From assembly GCF_000719095.1 (NCBI RefSeq), contig NZ_JOEH01000058.1, positions 1-18,983 of the forward strand: a stretch of 18,983 bases of DNA, in the 5' to 3' direction. Source of the stretch: Streptacidiphilus jeojiense. GTDB taxonomy: Bacteria; Actinomycetota; Actinomycetes; Streptomycetales; Streptomycetaceae. Position 1 is the stretch's first letter. Every line of letters starts with the position of its first letter. The notes below the pieces were generated by a model that ran no database searches, was not told where the DNA came from, and was given only the letters and a program-made list of their open reading frames with translations. The translations under genes were made by a program, and so were the position numbers. This document shows positions 6,984-14,274 of the stretch, in pieces.

Positions 6984-7642
6984 TCAGAGGCTGTGCTTCT
7001 GGAGCGCGGCGAGCGCGCGACTGGAGATCTCGTCGAACGTGCCGGCAGCATCGACTGTGACGAGCAGGCCCTGCTCGGCGTAGTGCCGGGTGAGGGGCTC
7101 CAACATCGCTTCGTAGGACAGGAACATGTTGCGGTACCGGGTCTCGGTCTCGTCCTCGCGCTGATAGAGCTCTCCTCCGCAGTGGCAGACGCCTTCGACG
7201 TCGAGGTGGTCCACCTCCGGTTCGAAGCGGTGAGTGCGGTCGTTACGGCAACGGCGACGCGCCGCCAGGCGGTCGATGCGACGCTCCACCTCCGAATCGG
7301 GAAGACGCAGGTGCACCACACCGTCGAGAGGAGCGTCGAGCTCGCGGAGCAGGTCATCAAGGGCAAACGCCAGCGAGACGGTGCGGGGGTGTCCAAGGAG
7401 GAGAAAGCCCGTGCCGGTCAGCCGCTGCAGGCCGTCACGGACGACTTCGGTGATGAGGTGCTCGTCAACCAGGCTGCCGGATTCCATGACCCACAGACCC
7501 GAACTCCCAAGTCGGTGCCCTGCGAGATGTTGGCGCGCATGAAAGCACCGAGCGAGGTCTCCGGCACCTCCAACGCCCGAGCCAGCGAACCAACCGTGTC
7601 ATCTCGCCCTACCAGCGGCGCTTCGAAGACAACCGCACGCAT
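6984..7642 (-). pseudogene. adenylate-kinase-like protein, frameshifted and P-loop lost
   Basis: From ATG 7642 (GAGGAG about 10 bases upstream) the frame gives FEAPLVGRDDTVGSLARAL, then FMRANISQGTDLGVRV. The next frame continues MESGSLVDEHLITEVVRDGL, GFLLLGHPRTV, RRCRND..H, EGVCHCGGELYQREDETETR and a C-terminal VDAAGTFDEISSRALAAL. This is the full domain order of adenylate kinase: P-loop region, NMP-binding FRANISQGTELG, M.SG.LVPDE, GFLLDGFPRT, Zn-type LID with C...D and C..CGGELYQR.DD. Two things are wrong: the frame breaks near 7480-7500, and the Walker A (GPPGAGKGT) is replaced by EAPLVGRDDT with no lysine. The LID has C-x-C instead of C-x2-C. A degenerating paralog is the best reading, not the housekeeping adk. 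Confidence 0.7.
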
Positions 7643-7660
7643 CGGCCCGTCACTCCTCAG

Positions 7661-7960
7661 TCAGGCTCCGACCACAGGTCCACTTGGCTGTCGATCCGGA
7701 TCGGCTCGGGTTTCCGTGGGTGGTGATCGTGTCACGACCAGACTGGAGCCCGCCAATGCCTCGTGGAGCCAGCAGTGCCGGATGAGATCACACACCTTGC
7801 AATCGCTCACACCGCTGACGTTGCCGTTCCTCAATCAGGGCAACCAACCTGCTGCACAGCAGTTCGGACATACCGGCGGAGCGGTCTGGAGCTCCGCCCG
7901 GGCGACCCTGCAGAACCAGCGCATCACGGCGTCCTTGTCCAAGAAGAGGCAGCGATCAAC
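7661..7960 (-). pseudogene. frameshifted remnants upstream of the kinase-like gene
   Basis: Three overlapping minus frames show short coding-like segments. One has LFLDKDAVMRWFCRVARAEL, then QTAPPVCPNCCAAGWLP and a stop at 7835-7837. A second starts at ATG 7871: MSELLCSRLVALIEERQRQR, CERLQGV, stop at 7788-7790. A third takes over near there: CKVCDLIRHCWLHEALAGSS, stop at 7661-7663. The last two read as one small protein interrupted by a frameshift around 7795. The cysteine pairs suggest zinc binding. I do not recognise the family. The tail runs into the ribosome binding site of the kinase-like gene, so the set was probably one operon. The rest of 7643-8117 shows nothing else. Confidence 0.35.
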
Positions 7961-8117
7961 GGGTCACAGGTCCTGCGTCCACACTCCGACAGAGTGTTCC
8001 TCGGGATGCAGGTCCTGGCGGGCACCAGCGTTCTGCGCCCTACGACCGGTCCCACCTTGGATGGTTGGCCGGCCGCGCGGGTGCTTCCTGCCCAGTCATC
8101 AGAAGGAGATCTCCAGT

Positions 8118-8252
8118 ATGGCGAGCCCCGAACAGGACTGCTGGGGCTGCGGCCGCCCCGCATCCGACTTCTTCCGCCGCGCCTCTGCCGTCCAGTTCCT
8201 GGCTGCGCCCCTCGGCCCCGCCCGCGAAGGAGGACCCCCTGGCCGGGGGTGA
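8118..8252 (+). CDS. 44-residue Cys-containing ORF with a strong ribosome binding site
   Basis: ATG 8118 is preceded by AGAAGGAGA with about 9 bases spacing, one of the best Shine-Dalgarno sites in the window. The peptide begins MASPEQDCWGCGRPASDFFR and ends ...GPAREGGPPGRG. A CxxC pair sits at residues 8-11. Codon bias is strong through residue 35. The stop may be premature, since downstream DNA also carries coding-like frames and a 35-bp duplication. It could be the N-terminus of a broken larger gene. Function is not recognised. Confidence 0.4.
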   Translation: MASPEQDCWGCGRPASDFFRRASAVQFLAAPLGPAREGGPPGRG

Positions 8253-8304
8253 CCGGCTTGTGCGTCGGCGGGATCGGGCGGCGGAGCGGACAGGAACCAG
8301 TTCG

Positions 8305-8374
8305 GCGGCCGGGCGCTGGTACAGCTACTCGGACAGCAGGCGGCCGGGCGCTGGTACAGCTGCTCGGACAGCAG
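8305..8374 (+). repeat. 35-bp tandem duplication
   Basis: Two copies (8305-8339 and 8340-8374) differ at one base (CTACTC versus CTGCTC), and a third partial copy (GCGGCCG) follows. The 35-base unit is not a multiple of three, so the duplication shifts any reading frame passing through it. Confidence 0.9.
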
Positions 8375-8381
8375 GCGGCCG

Positions 8382-8552
8382 AACTTCACCGCCGTGCCGC
8401 TGGACCTGATCCTCCATCCGGAGTTGGTGGCTGTAGTCCTCTACCGCATCGCCGACTCAGGCAAAGGCTTCAGACTGGGTCAAGTTCTCTGCAACGGACT
8501 CACTCCGTCAATGAAAGTGTTGACGTCTGCAACATTGCGATTAGAGTGTTGA
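8382..8552 (+). pseudogene. short coding-like remnant after the tandem duplication
   Basis: In frame with the end of the duplication, the DNA reads NFTAVPLDLILHPELVAVVL, then YRIADSGKGF, with strong third-position bias to about 8470, and runs to a TGA at 8550-8552. No start is present. The LHPELVAVVLYRIA segment resembles the helix before the hexapeptide repeats of serine acetyltransferase-like enzymes, but nothing else of that family remains, so the resemblance is weak. The part after 8480 is more likely promoter DNA for the next gene. Confidence 0.3.
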
Positions 8553-8553
8553 C
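8516..8553 (+). promoter_or_regulatory. leaderless promoter with 9-bp direct repeat
   Basis: AGTGTTGAC occurs at 8516-8524 and 8545-8553, 29 bases apart. The first copy contains the -35 (TTGACG, 8520-8525). A 16-base spacer leads to TAGAGT (8542-8547), and the start codon at 8554 falls where transcription should begin, so the mRNA is probably leaderless. The second copy lies over the -10/start-site region. A protein binding both copies would block the promoter. Confidence 0.6.
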
Positions 8554-9291
8554 ATGCCTCAGATGCCTACCCTGTCCGAACTGGCTGGCCTGGTGGTTCT
8601 CGCCGGCATCAACGAGCCCCGCGACCCTGTCCGGCAGATCGCCGCCGCAGAGCAGCTCGCCAGTGACCTCAATATGCTCGGAAACAGCCTGATCGGCTTG
8701 TTCGTGGAGATGGCGCGGGCCGAGGGCTGTTCCTGGGCGGACATCGGCGCGCCTCGCGGTCTCAGCAAGCAGGGTGCGCAACAGCGATACGCGCCATTCC
8801 TCGCGTGGCTGACCGTCGATGACCTGGTCAGCGCCGGTGTTGTGCAACGCTTCGACGAGGAGGCGCTCAGATGCTTGCGCCGCGCCGAGACACGGGCGGG
8901 TCAGTACGGCCGCGACGCGGTCGACAGCGGCGACCTCCTCGCTGCGGTCCTCGACGACCCAGCCGGGTTGGCCGGCGCCGTGCTGCGCGGGTTCGACGTC
9001 GACCCGTCCGACGTTCGAGCCGCGCTGGAGCGGGAGCCGGACAGCGAACAGCCGGTCGAGGCGACCGGCCGCACTCGACCGGGTATCGGACCGGACGCCC
9101 GCCGGGCGATCGACGGCGCGGTCGCCGAGGCGGACGGGCACGGCGTCGCCGCGGCCCACCTGTTCCTCGGCCTCCTGCGCGCGCCCGGCAGCCGCGCGGG
9201 CAAAGTGCTCACCGATCACGGCGTGACCCGGCGAGCCGCGCTAGCCATCATGCTCGGACTGGCGGGCCGCTCCACACCGGGCCCGGCATGA
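8554..9291 (+). CDS. HTH plus Clp N-terminal domain protein
   Basis: This 245-residue protein has a helical N-terminal part with a helix-turn-helix around residues 59-80 (GCSWADIGAPRGLSKQGAQQ, the SWA.IG..LG.SKQ..QQR pattern). It is followed by two Clp_N-type repeats (about 88-150: FDEEALRCLRRAETRAGQYG...DLLAAVLDDP; about 165-230: RRAIDGAVAEADGHGVAAAH LFLGLL). Clp_N domains in ClpA/ClpC bind adaptors and substrates. Here there is no ATPase module, a layout common in Streptomyces and probably regulatory. The ATG at 8554 is dictated by the promoter directly upstream. The stop overlaps the start of the serine hydrolase gene by ATGA, so the two are translationally coupled. Self-regulation through the AGTGTTGAC repeats is plausible but inferred. 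Confidence 0.85.
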   Translation: MPQMPTLSELAGLVVLAGINEPRDPVRQIAAAEQLASDLNMLGNSLIGLFVEMARAEGCSWADIGAPRGLSKQGAQQRYAPFLAWLTVDDLVSAGVVQRFDEEALRCLRRAETRAGQYGRDAVDSGDLLAAVLDDPAGLAGAVLRGFDVDPSDVRAALEREPDSEQPVEATGRTRPGIGPDARRAIDGAVAEADGHGVAAAHLFLGLLRAPGSRAGKVLTDHGVTRRAALAIMLGLAGRSTPGPA

Positions 9292-10223
9292 GCGCCTTCC
9301 AGCCCGTCGTCGACGCGCTCGACGCCTTGCCCACCACCGCGTTCCTCGTGCTCAACCGGGGCCGAGTCGTGTTCGACCACGGCGAGACGAGCACACCCCA
9401 TTTCATGGCATCGGCGCGCAAGAGCATCCTGTCCGTCCTGTACGGAACGGCGGTCACCGACGGAACCATCAGGCTCGACGCGACCCTCGACGAGCTCGGA
9501 ATCGACGACACCGGCGGGCTGCTGCCGCAAGAACGCCGCGCCACCGTGCGCGACCTGCTGACCTCGAGCTCCGGGGTCTACCACCCACCGTCGACCGTGG
9601 CCGGCCCCGAGGAGAGTGCGCCGCCCCGGGGCACACAGCCACCGGGCACGCTGTTCCTCTACAACAACTGGGACTTCAACGCCCTGGGCACGATCTTCGA
9701 ACGCTGCACCGGACGGTCCGTCTTCACAGCACTCGCCGAGGACCTGGCCGCACCGGTCGGCTTCGAGGATTTCGACCCGGCCCGCCAGCGGCTGCTCGGC
9801 CGTCCCGAGGTCTCCGAACACCTCGCCCATCACATCTTCCTTTCCGCCCGCGATCTCGGACGGATCGGCACGATGATGCTGCAGGACGGCCGCTGGGACG
9901 ATCGGCAGGTGGTACCCGCGGCCTGGACGTCCGAGAGCACGTCAGTGCAGGTCAACCGCGGCGCCGACGTCCAGCTCGACTACGGCTACCTCTGGTGGCT
10001 CCCGCGACTGGTGGGGCGCGGCTCCTTCATGGCGATCGGCAACTTCGGCCAATACCTCCTCTGCGTGCCACCCGGGCTGGCCATCGTGCACCTGCGCGCC
10101 GTCCCTGACGACATCGTCCTCGCCCGCACCCAGGGCACCCCGCTCCCGGCCCCGATCGACTCCGTAAGCCCGCAGCAGTTCATGAAGGTGGTACGTCTGA
10201 TGTCGGCCGCACTACGGCCCTGA
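9288..10223 (+). CDS. class C beta-lactamase-like serine hydrolase
   Basis: This 311-residue protein belongs to the beta-lactamase class C / penicillin-binding esterase family. SARK (residues 42-45) supplies the S-x-x-K nucleophile and base, YNN (125-127) the Y-x-N motif, and IGNFGQY near residue 250 stands where the family has HxG/KTG. DLLTSSSGVYHPP (89-101) and DLGRIGTMMLQDGRW (about 184-198) are typical supporting segments. There is no signal peptide, so the enzyme is predicted cytoplasmic and more likely an esterase or amidase than a lactam resistance enzyme. The start ATG overlaps the upstream stop by four bases. No terminator was noted directly behind it. Confidence 0.88.
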   Translation: MSAFQPVVDALDALPTTAFLVLNRGRVVFDHGETSTPHFMASARKSILSVLYGTAVTDGTIRLDATLDELGIDDTGGLLPQERRATVRDLLTSSSGVYHPPSTVAGPEESAPPRGTQPPGTLFLYNNWDFNALGTIFERCTGRSVFTALAEDLAAPVGFEDFDPARQRLLGRPEVSEHLAHHIFLSARDLGRIGTMMLQDGRWDDRQVVPAAWTSESTSVQVNRGADVQLDYGYLWWLPRLVGRGSFMAIGNFGQYLLCVPPGLAIVHLRAVPDDIVLARTQGTPLPAPIDSVSPQQFMKVVRLMSAALRP

Positions 10224-10443
10224 CACAGACAGGCCGCCACCCCGGACGTCGACAGGCAGGCTGCTCCAAGATCGGTCCCTCGAGGCGATGCTGCAGTGGT
10301 TCGCGCGCTGGTCGCCGTGAGGTGGTGATCCTCGTCAACCGCGCAAAGCGTCACCGGCACGACAAGTAGCGGAGCCACGCGCCTGTCCCAAGGTCCCGGC
10401 TCGCAATGGAGGTTCGCCGGCGGGCCTGGCGGTTGGGTGCCCG

Positions 10444-10581
10444 CGGTGGAAGGCCGCGTGCGGGCCGGGACTGCACGACACCGCGTTCGACTCCTCGCTG
10501 CTGGCCTACTTCCCCCGGCGGCTGGGCCGCTCCGCCCGCCCGAACCGGTCTTCGCATCCGTGCGCGAGGTCTCCGGAGCCT
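10444..10581 (+). pseudogene. internal fragment of an IS1182-type transposase
   Basis: The frame from 10444 reads RWKAACGPGLHDTAFDSSLL, then AYFPRRLGRSARPNR, and the next frame continues VFASVREVSGAW. Intact actinobacterial IS1182-type transposases carry RWKAA.GL.L.D.AFDPSLLTYFR.RL..S.RP.R.FE.VREV. A single missing G at about 10548 explains the frame change. No terminal repeats or DDE core are visible. The remainder of 10224-10826 holds no gene I can support; a GGACCGG/CCGGTCC inverted repeat stands near 10777-10791. Confidence 0.65.
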
Positions 10582-10826
10582 GGCGAGAGCGACCGCCAGC
10601 GAGGATCGCAGGTCGTCGGCGCAGGTGACGCACGAGGAGGGCGGTCAAGCCCGGGGGCGAGTCAGGAAAACCTGTCGCCTGCGCCGCTCCCGGTTCGTAG
10701 CATCAGGCTGGCGCGAAGGCGCGGTTCGGTGACTCCCGCACTCTCCACGGCGTCCTAGCCAGGCGGCACAGGGAACCGGTCCAGGACCGGTCCCGTAGGC
10801 GTTCGCACCGCACCAACGCTACGCAA

Positions 10827-10900
10827 GGCGCTGTTCCCCAACGGGCAGAGGGGGCGGTCCGAGGGACCGTCAGTTGCAGGTTCGACTCCTGCTGGCGCCA
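10827..10900 (+). tRNA. tRNA-like gene, anticodon GAG, U33 replaced by C
   Basis: The 74 bases fold as a near-complete class I tRNA. Acceptor GGCGCTG/TGGCGCC has 7 pairs (2 are G-T). The D-stem CCCC/GGGG encloses a 10-base loop with GGG. Anticodon stem GCGGT/ACCGT encloses CCGAGGG, placing GAG (Leu) at 34-36. There is a 5-base variable region, and a perfect T-stem GCAGG/CCTGC around TTCGACT, then discriminator A. Oddities: position 33 is C rather than T, base 26 is missing, and a leucine tRNA should have a long variable arm. No CCA is encoded. It may be a specialised, phage-type or decayed tRNA, or an attachment-site remnant. The next gene's ATG starts two bases after its end. Confidence 0.55.
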
Positions 10901-10901
10901 C

Positions 10902-11456
10902 ATGGCCAACCAACGCCCAGACGGGCCGCCGCCGATGCCAGGCAAGCCCTTGAACCGCGACAACCATGACGTGCCCGGGCACGGCATCCGCATAGCCTTC
11001 AGTTCCCGGGCACGCCGCTCCACCCTGCGCGCAGCCGTGCTCTTCTCGGCGACCCTCACCGCACTGGTCATCTGGTTCGTCGGCTCGAACGCACCCCACG
11101 GCCTGCACACAGCCGGGCCCTGGCTCGCCGGCACCATCCTCGCCAGCCCCGCGCCGGCCTTCTGGTGCCACCGCGTCTGGCGTGTGTTCGGCTCCGCGAC
11201 GCTCACGGACACCGGCATAACGTGGCACACCCTCACCAGCCGCCGGTTCGTACCCTGGACCGACATCGCCGACTTCGACGTCGAAGTGCACACCGGCGAC
11301 CGCTTCGGCGGCTGGGGCGTCGCACGCGCCTACCTCCCCGGCGGCCGGACAGTGAACCTCCCCGGCGTCATGCATGGCCTTCGCCTGGACACCAGGGCCG
11401 AATTCAACGAGAAGGTGGCCACGCTCCGTTCCCACTGGGCAGCAGCCCAGGAGTAG
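10902..11456 (+). CDS. PH-domain membrane protein
   Basis: This 184-residue protein has two membrane helices (about residues 45-63, TLRAAVLFSATLTALVIWFV, and 72-90, WLAGTILASPAPAF), then a C-terminal bacterial PH-like domain: GSATLTDTGITWHTLTSRRF, VPWTDIADFDVEVHT, ARAYLPGGRTVNLPGV. The W..I..F.V motif and the closing strand plus helix (RAEFNEKVATLRSHW) are typical of this Streptomyces family. The role is unknown, probably a membrane-associated adaptor. The first ATG (10902) lies immediately after the tRNA-like sequence with no Shine-Dalgarno; ATG 10935 is an alternative and also lacks one. The N-terminal 20 residues are proline-rich. Confidence 0.8.
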   Translation: MANQRPDGPPPMPGKPLNRDNHDVPGHGIRIAFSSRARRSTLRAAVLFSATLTALVIWFVGSNAPHGLHTAGPWLAGTILASPAPAFWCHRVWRVFGSATLTDTGITWHTLTSRRFVPWTDIADFDVEVHTGDRFGGWGVARAYLPGGRTVNLPGVMHGLRLDTRAEFNEKVATLRSHWAAAQE

Positions 11457-11588
11457 GGCCACCGCGACCCGGCGCCCGAGCCACCCGCACAGCCCACCAC
11501 CGGCCCCCGCGCACGCCCCACGAGTCCCACCACCCCAGAAGCCGCCGCCACCCCAACGCGCTCACCCCCAGGCGTGGCCGGTGTGGCC

Positions 11589-11745
11589 GGTGACGTCGAA
11601 ACCGGCGTCCATGACCAGCAGGATGTCGGGATCGCCGGCCTGCCGGTGTCCGGCCTCGATCAGGCGCCCGCCCATCTCGCGCAGTTGGGCAGCGGTGATC
11701 GCGATGGCGTCGTCAACAGGTCCCAGCCGGACCGCGTGCTGTGCC
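11589..11745 (-). pseudogene. internal fragment of a DDE transposase
   Basis: On the minus strand the frame reads AVRLGPVDDAIAITAAQLRE, then MGGRLIEAGHRQAGDPDILL and VMDAGFDVT. This matches a widespread actinobacterial transposase family (VRLGP.DD...VTA.QLREV..RLI.AG.W..GDPDI..V.DAGYDV.RL), in which the D of DAGYD is catalytic. Similarity ends at DVT and upstream near 11745. Both ends are gone and there is no start. The flanks 11457-11588 and 11746-11894 hold no other feature I can support. Confidence 0.65.
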
Positions 11746-11894
11746 AGTGTCAGGCGTCGGAGACCAGGCGCACCGTACTCCCCAGGAGACACAGCCAAGC
11801 GGCGGGCCGGGACAGCGGGCCCGCAACACCACCACCCGGACAGCTGAGCACTGCAGAGAGCATCCGCAGCGACCTCTCGCCCCCCGTGCTGATC

Positions 11895-11933
11895 GAAGCG
11901 GCTGGACCCCGTGCCGCGGCGCCCAGCCGCTTC
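11895..11933. terminator. 11-bp hairpin behind the WD40 operon
   Basis: GAAGCGGCTGG (11895-11905) and CCAGCCGCTTC (11923-11933) are perfectly complementary around a 17-base loop. It lies about 130 bases after the WD40 stop codon. There is no T-run, as is usual for actinobacterial terminators. A second short palindrome, GCGCGC-A-GCGCGC (12048-12060), directly abuts the stop. Confidence 0.5.
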
Positions 11934-12060
11934 AGCACAGCAGGCCACCACCCACGGGGCAGCGGCAGGCACAGGCCCCGCGGCCAGCGCCCGCGTTCGC
12001 AGAGCATGCGAGGGAACCCGCTGCCGACGCCGCGGCCGCCCCATGGTGCGCGCAGCGCGC

Positions 12061-14274
12061 TCACCGGGGTGTCAGGACCGCGACCTCCCATCCGAAGCCG
12101 ACGACCAGCCGGCCGTCCTGGCACAGCGTCAGCGCGCGCACTGGCCCGGGGAACGCCAGCGGGCTTCCCAGGGGCCGGCCGTCGGTCAGGTCCCACATTC
12201 GCACGGTGCGGTCCCTGCTGCCGCTGACGGCCACCGGGCGGCCGTTCACCACACCGGTCGCCACCGCCTGGACCCAGTCGGTGTGCAAGGTGTGCAGTTT
12301 GCCAACGGGTTCGCGGCTGGCCAGATCCCAGACCTGCACCGTTGCGTCCCAGCCCCCGACCACGGCGACCGCCCGGCCCTGCACCTGTGCGGTGGCCACC
12401 GTCCTGGCCATCGCGTTCACCAGGCCGATGCGGCCGGTGAGCGGACTGCCGACCGGGGTGCCGCAGGCCAGGTCCGACAGGCGCACCGTCGTGTCCAGGC
12501 TTCCGGTGACAGCGACCGTGCGGCCCTCCAGTTCTGCGGTGGCCACCGATCCCACCGAGCCGTAGTGGCCGGTCAGGGGTGCGCTGATCGGGCGGCGGGT
12601 GGCCAGGTCCCACACCAGCACGGTCGCATCCCGGCAGCCGGCCAGGGCCACCGCGGTTCCCCCGAGCGTTGCTACCGCCAGTGACTGCACCTGGCCGGTG
12701 TGGCCCACCAGGGGCTCCCCCAGGGGCCGGCCGGTGGCCAGGTCCCAGACCCGGACCACGGCCTCCCAGCTGCCGGTCAGGACCGCGGGCCGGCCGTCCA
12801 CCACAGCGGTGGCGAGCGCGTCCACCGGCTGGGGAGGACTGATCACCGGCTCGGCGCAGGGCCGGCCGGCGGCCAGGCCCCACACCCGGACCGTGCCGTC
12901 CCGGCTGCTGGTGACCGCGACCGGGCGGCCGTCCACCTGCCCGGCCGCCACCGCGCGCACCTCGCCGGTGTGACCGCGGGGCACGCCGGTGACCGGGCGG
13001 GCCGGGGACAGGTCCCACACGCGCGCCTCCCCGTCCTCGTTGCCGCCGCTCACCGCGACCGTGCGACCGTCCACGACAGCGGTCGCCACCGCCCAGACCC
13101 CGTCGACGTGGCCGGCCAGAGGCTCCCCCACCGGTTGTCCGGCGGCCAGGTCCCACACCCGCACAGTGCCGTCCATGCAGCCGCCCACGACAACGGGGCG
13201 GCCCTGCACCGACCCTGTCGCCAGCGCGTAGACCGCTTCGGTCGAGCCGGCCAGAGGCTCCCCGACGGGTTGTCCGGTGGCCAGGTCCCACACCCGCACG
13301 CTCCCGTCCTGGCTGCCGGTCACCGCGACCGGGCGGCCGTCCAGCTGCGCGGTCGCCAGGGCCGGCACGCCTGCGGCGCAGTCGGCGAGAAAGCTGCCCA
13401 GGGGCTGTCTGGTGGCCAGGTCCCAGACCCGGACCGTCCCGTCCCAGCTCCAGACCACCACGACGGGCCGGCCCTCCATGACGGCCGTCGCCAGTCTCTG
13501 CACCGGGCCGTTGTCCCCGGTGAGGGCTTCGCCGACGAGCCGGCAGGTCGTCAGGTCCCAGATCCGCACCGTCCCGTCCCGGCTGCCGCTGATGGCGTGC
13601 AGGCGTGCGTCCAGCACCGCGGTCGCCACCGTGGCGACGACTTCGGTGTGGCCGGTCAGCGGATCGCCGAGACGGTGGCCGGTCGCCAGGTCCCAGACCT
13701 GCACGCTCCCGTCCCGGCTGCCGCCGACGGCCACGGTCCGGCCTCGAAGCACTCCCGTGGCCACCGCACGGACCTCGCTGTCCCCGACGGGCAGTTCGCC
13801 GACAGGTTGTCCGGTGGCCAGGTCCCACACCCGGACCGTGCGGTCGTCGCTGCTGCAGGTGACGGCCACCGGGCGGCCTTCGACCAGTCCCGTCGCCACC
13901 GAGCAGACCCGTTCGCTGTGGCCGACCAGAGCGTGCCGGAACCGGTGGTCGACCGTGCTGCCGGTCGCCCACGCGACGCTCCACGCTGTGTCCGCCATGT
14001 CCGCACCGTCCCCGACCGGTGCGGCGGCGATCCGCGCCGACAGGCCCAGGTCCCCGAAGCGGGCGGCGTCCAGCGCCAAGAGCTGCCGGCGGGACTGCGG
14101 ACCGGCCTGCCCGTGCAGATGCGCCGAGGCCCGGTACACCGCGTGCGCCAGCCGGACCGCGGGCCCCGGGATCCTCGCCAGTTCGTCCCGGACCTGCTCG
14201 GGGCCGGCGGTCACCAGGAACACCGCATCGGGCAGCGGAGCCTGGCCGTCGCCCGGAAAGCCCTCACCCCTCAT
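12061..14274 (-). CDS. 14-repeat WD40 protein with NTPase-type linker
   Basis: This 737-residue protein starts with about 110 residues of helical linker (VRLAHAVYRASAHLHGQAG, then SRRQLLALDAARFGDLGLSA). In Streptomyces this segment normally connects an AAA/NACHT-type NTPase to a WD40 tail; no NTPase is present here. From about residue 113 there are 14 repeats of roughly 45 residues, each with the pattern GH...V..VAT...GRPVAVTGS.DGTVRVWDLATG.PVGEPL. Fourteen fits two seven-bladed propellers. Several repeats have lost the GH or WD residues (for example repeats 5, 9 and 11). The DNA repeats are about 135 bp and highly alike, suggesting recent expansion. The ATG overlaps the TGA of the upstream membrane-protein gene (TGATG), so translation is coupled. 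Likely a protein-binding scaffold or sensor. Confidence 0.9.
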   Translation of the reverse strand: MRGEGFPGDGQAPLPDAVFLVTAGPEQVRDELARIPGPAVRLAHAVYRASAHLHGQAGPQSRRQLLALDAARFGDLGLSARIAAAPVGDGADMADTAWSVAWATGSTVDHRFRHALVGHSERVCSVATGLVEGRPVAVTCSSDDRTVRVWDLATGQPVGELPVGDSEVRAVATGVLRGRTVAVGGSRDGSVQVWDLATGHRLGDPLTGHTEVVATVATAVLDARLHAISGSRDGTVRIWDLTTCRLVGEALTGDNGPVQRLATAVMEGRPVVVVWSWDGTVRVWDLATRQPLGSFLADCAAGVPALATAQLDGRPVAVTGSQDGSVRVWDLATGQPVGEPLAGSTEAVYALATGSVQGRPVVVGGCMDGTVRVWDLAAGQPVGEPLAGHVDGVWAVATAVVDGRTVAVSGGNEDGEARVWDLSPARPVTGVPRGHTGEVRAVAAGQVDGRPVAVTSSRDGTVRVWGLAAGRPCAEPVISPPQPVDALATAVVDGRPAVLTGSWEAVVRVWDLATGRPLGEPLVGHTGQVQSLAVATLGGTAVALAGCRDATVLVWDLATRRPISAPLTGHYGSVGSVATAELEGRTVAVTGSLDTTVRLSDLACGTPVGSPLTGRIGLVNAMARTVATAQVQGRAVAVVGGWDATVQVWDLASREPVGKLHTLHTDWVQAVATGVVNGRPVAVSGSRDRTVRMWDLTDGRPLGSPLAFPGPVRALTLCQDGRLVVGFGWEVAVLTPR

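Noticed and set aside
6993..8252. 419-codon plus-strand frame
   Set aside because: It is antisense to the adenylate-kinase-like gene for half its length and then low-bias DNA; only the last 44 codons have a ribosome binding site.
10902..10950. Shine-Dalgarno for the PH-domain gene
   Set aside because: No G-rich motif at suitable distance from ATG 10902 or ATG 10935; the start remains undecided.
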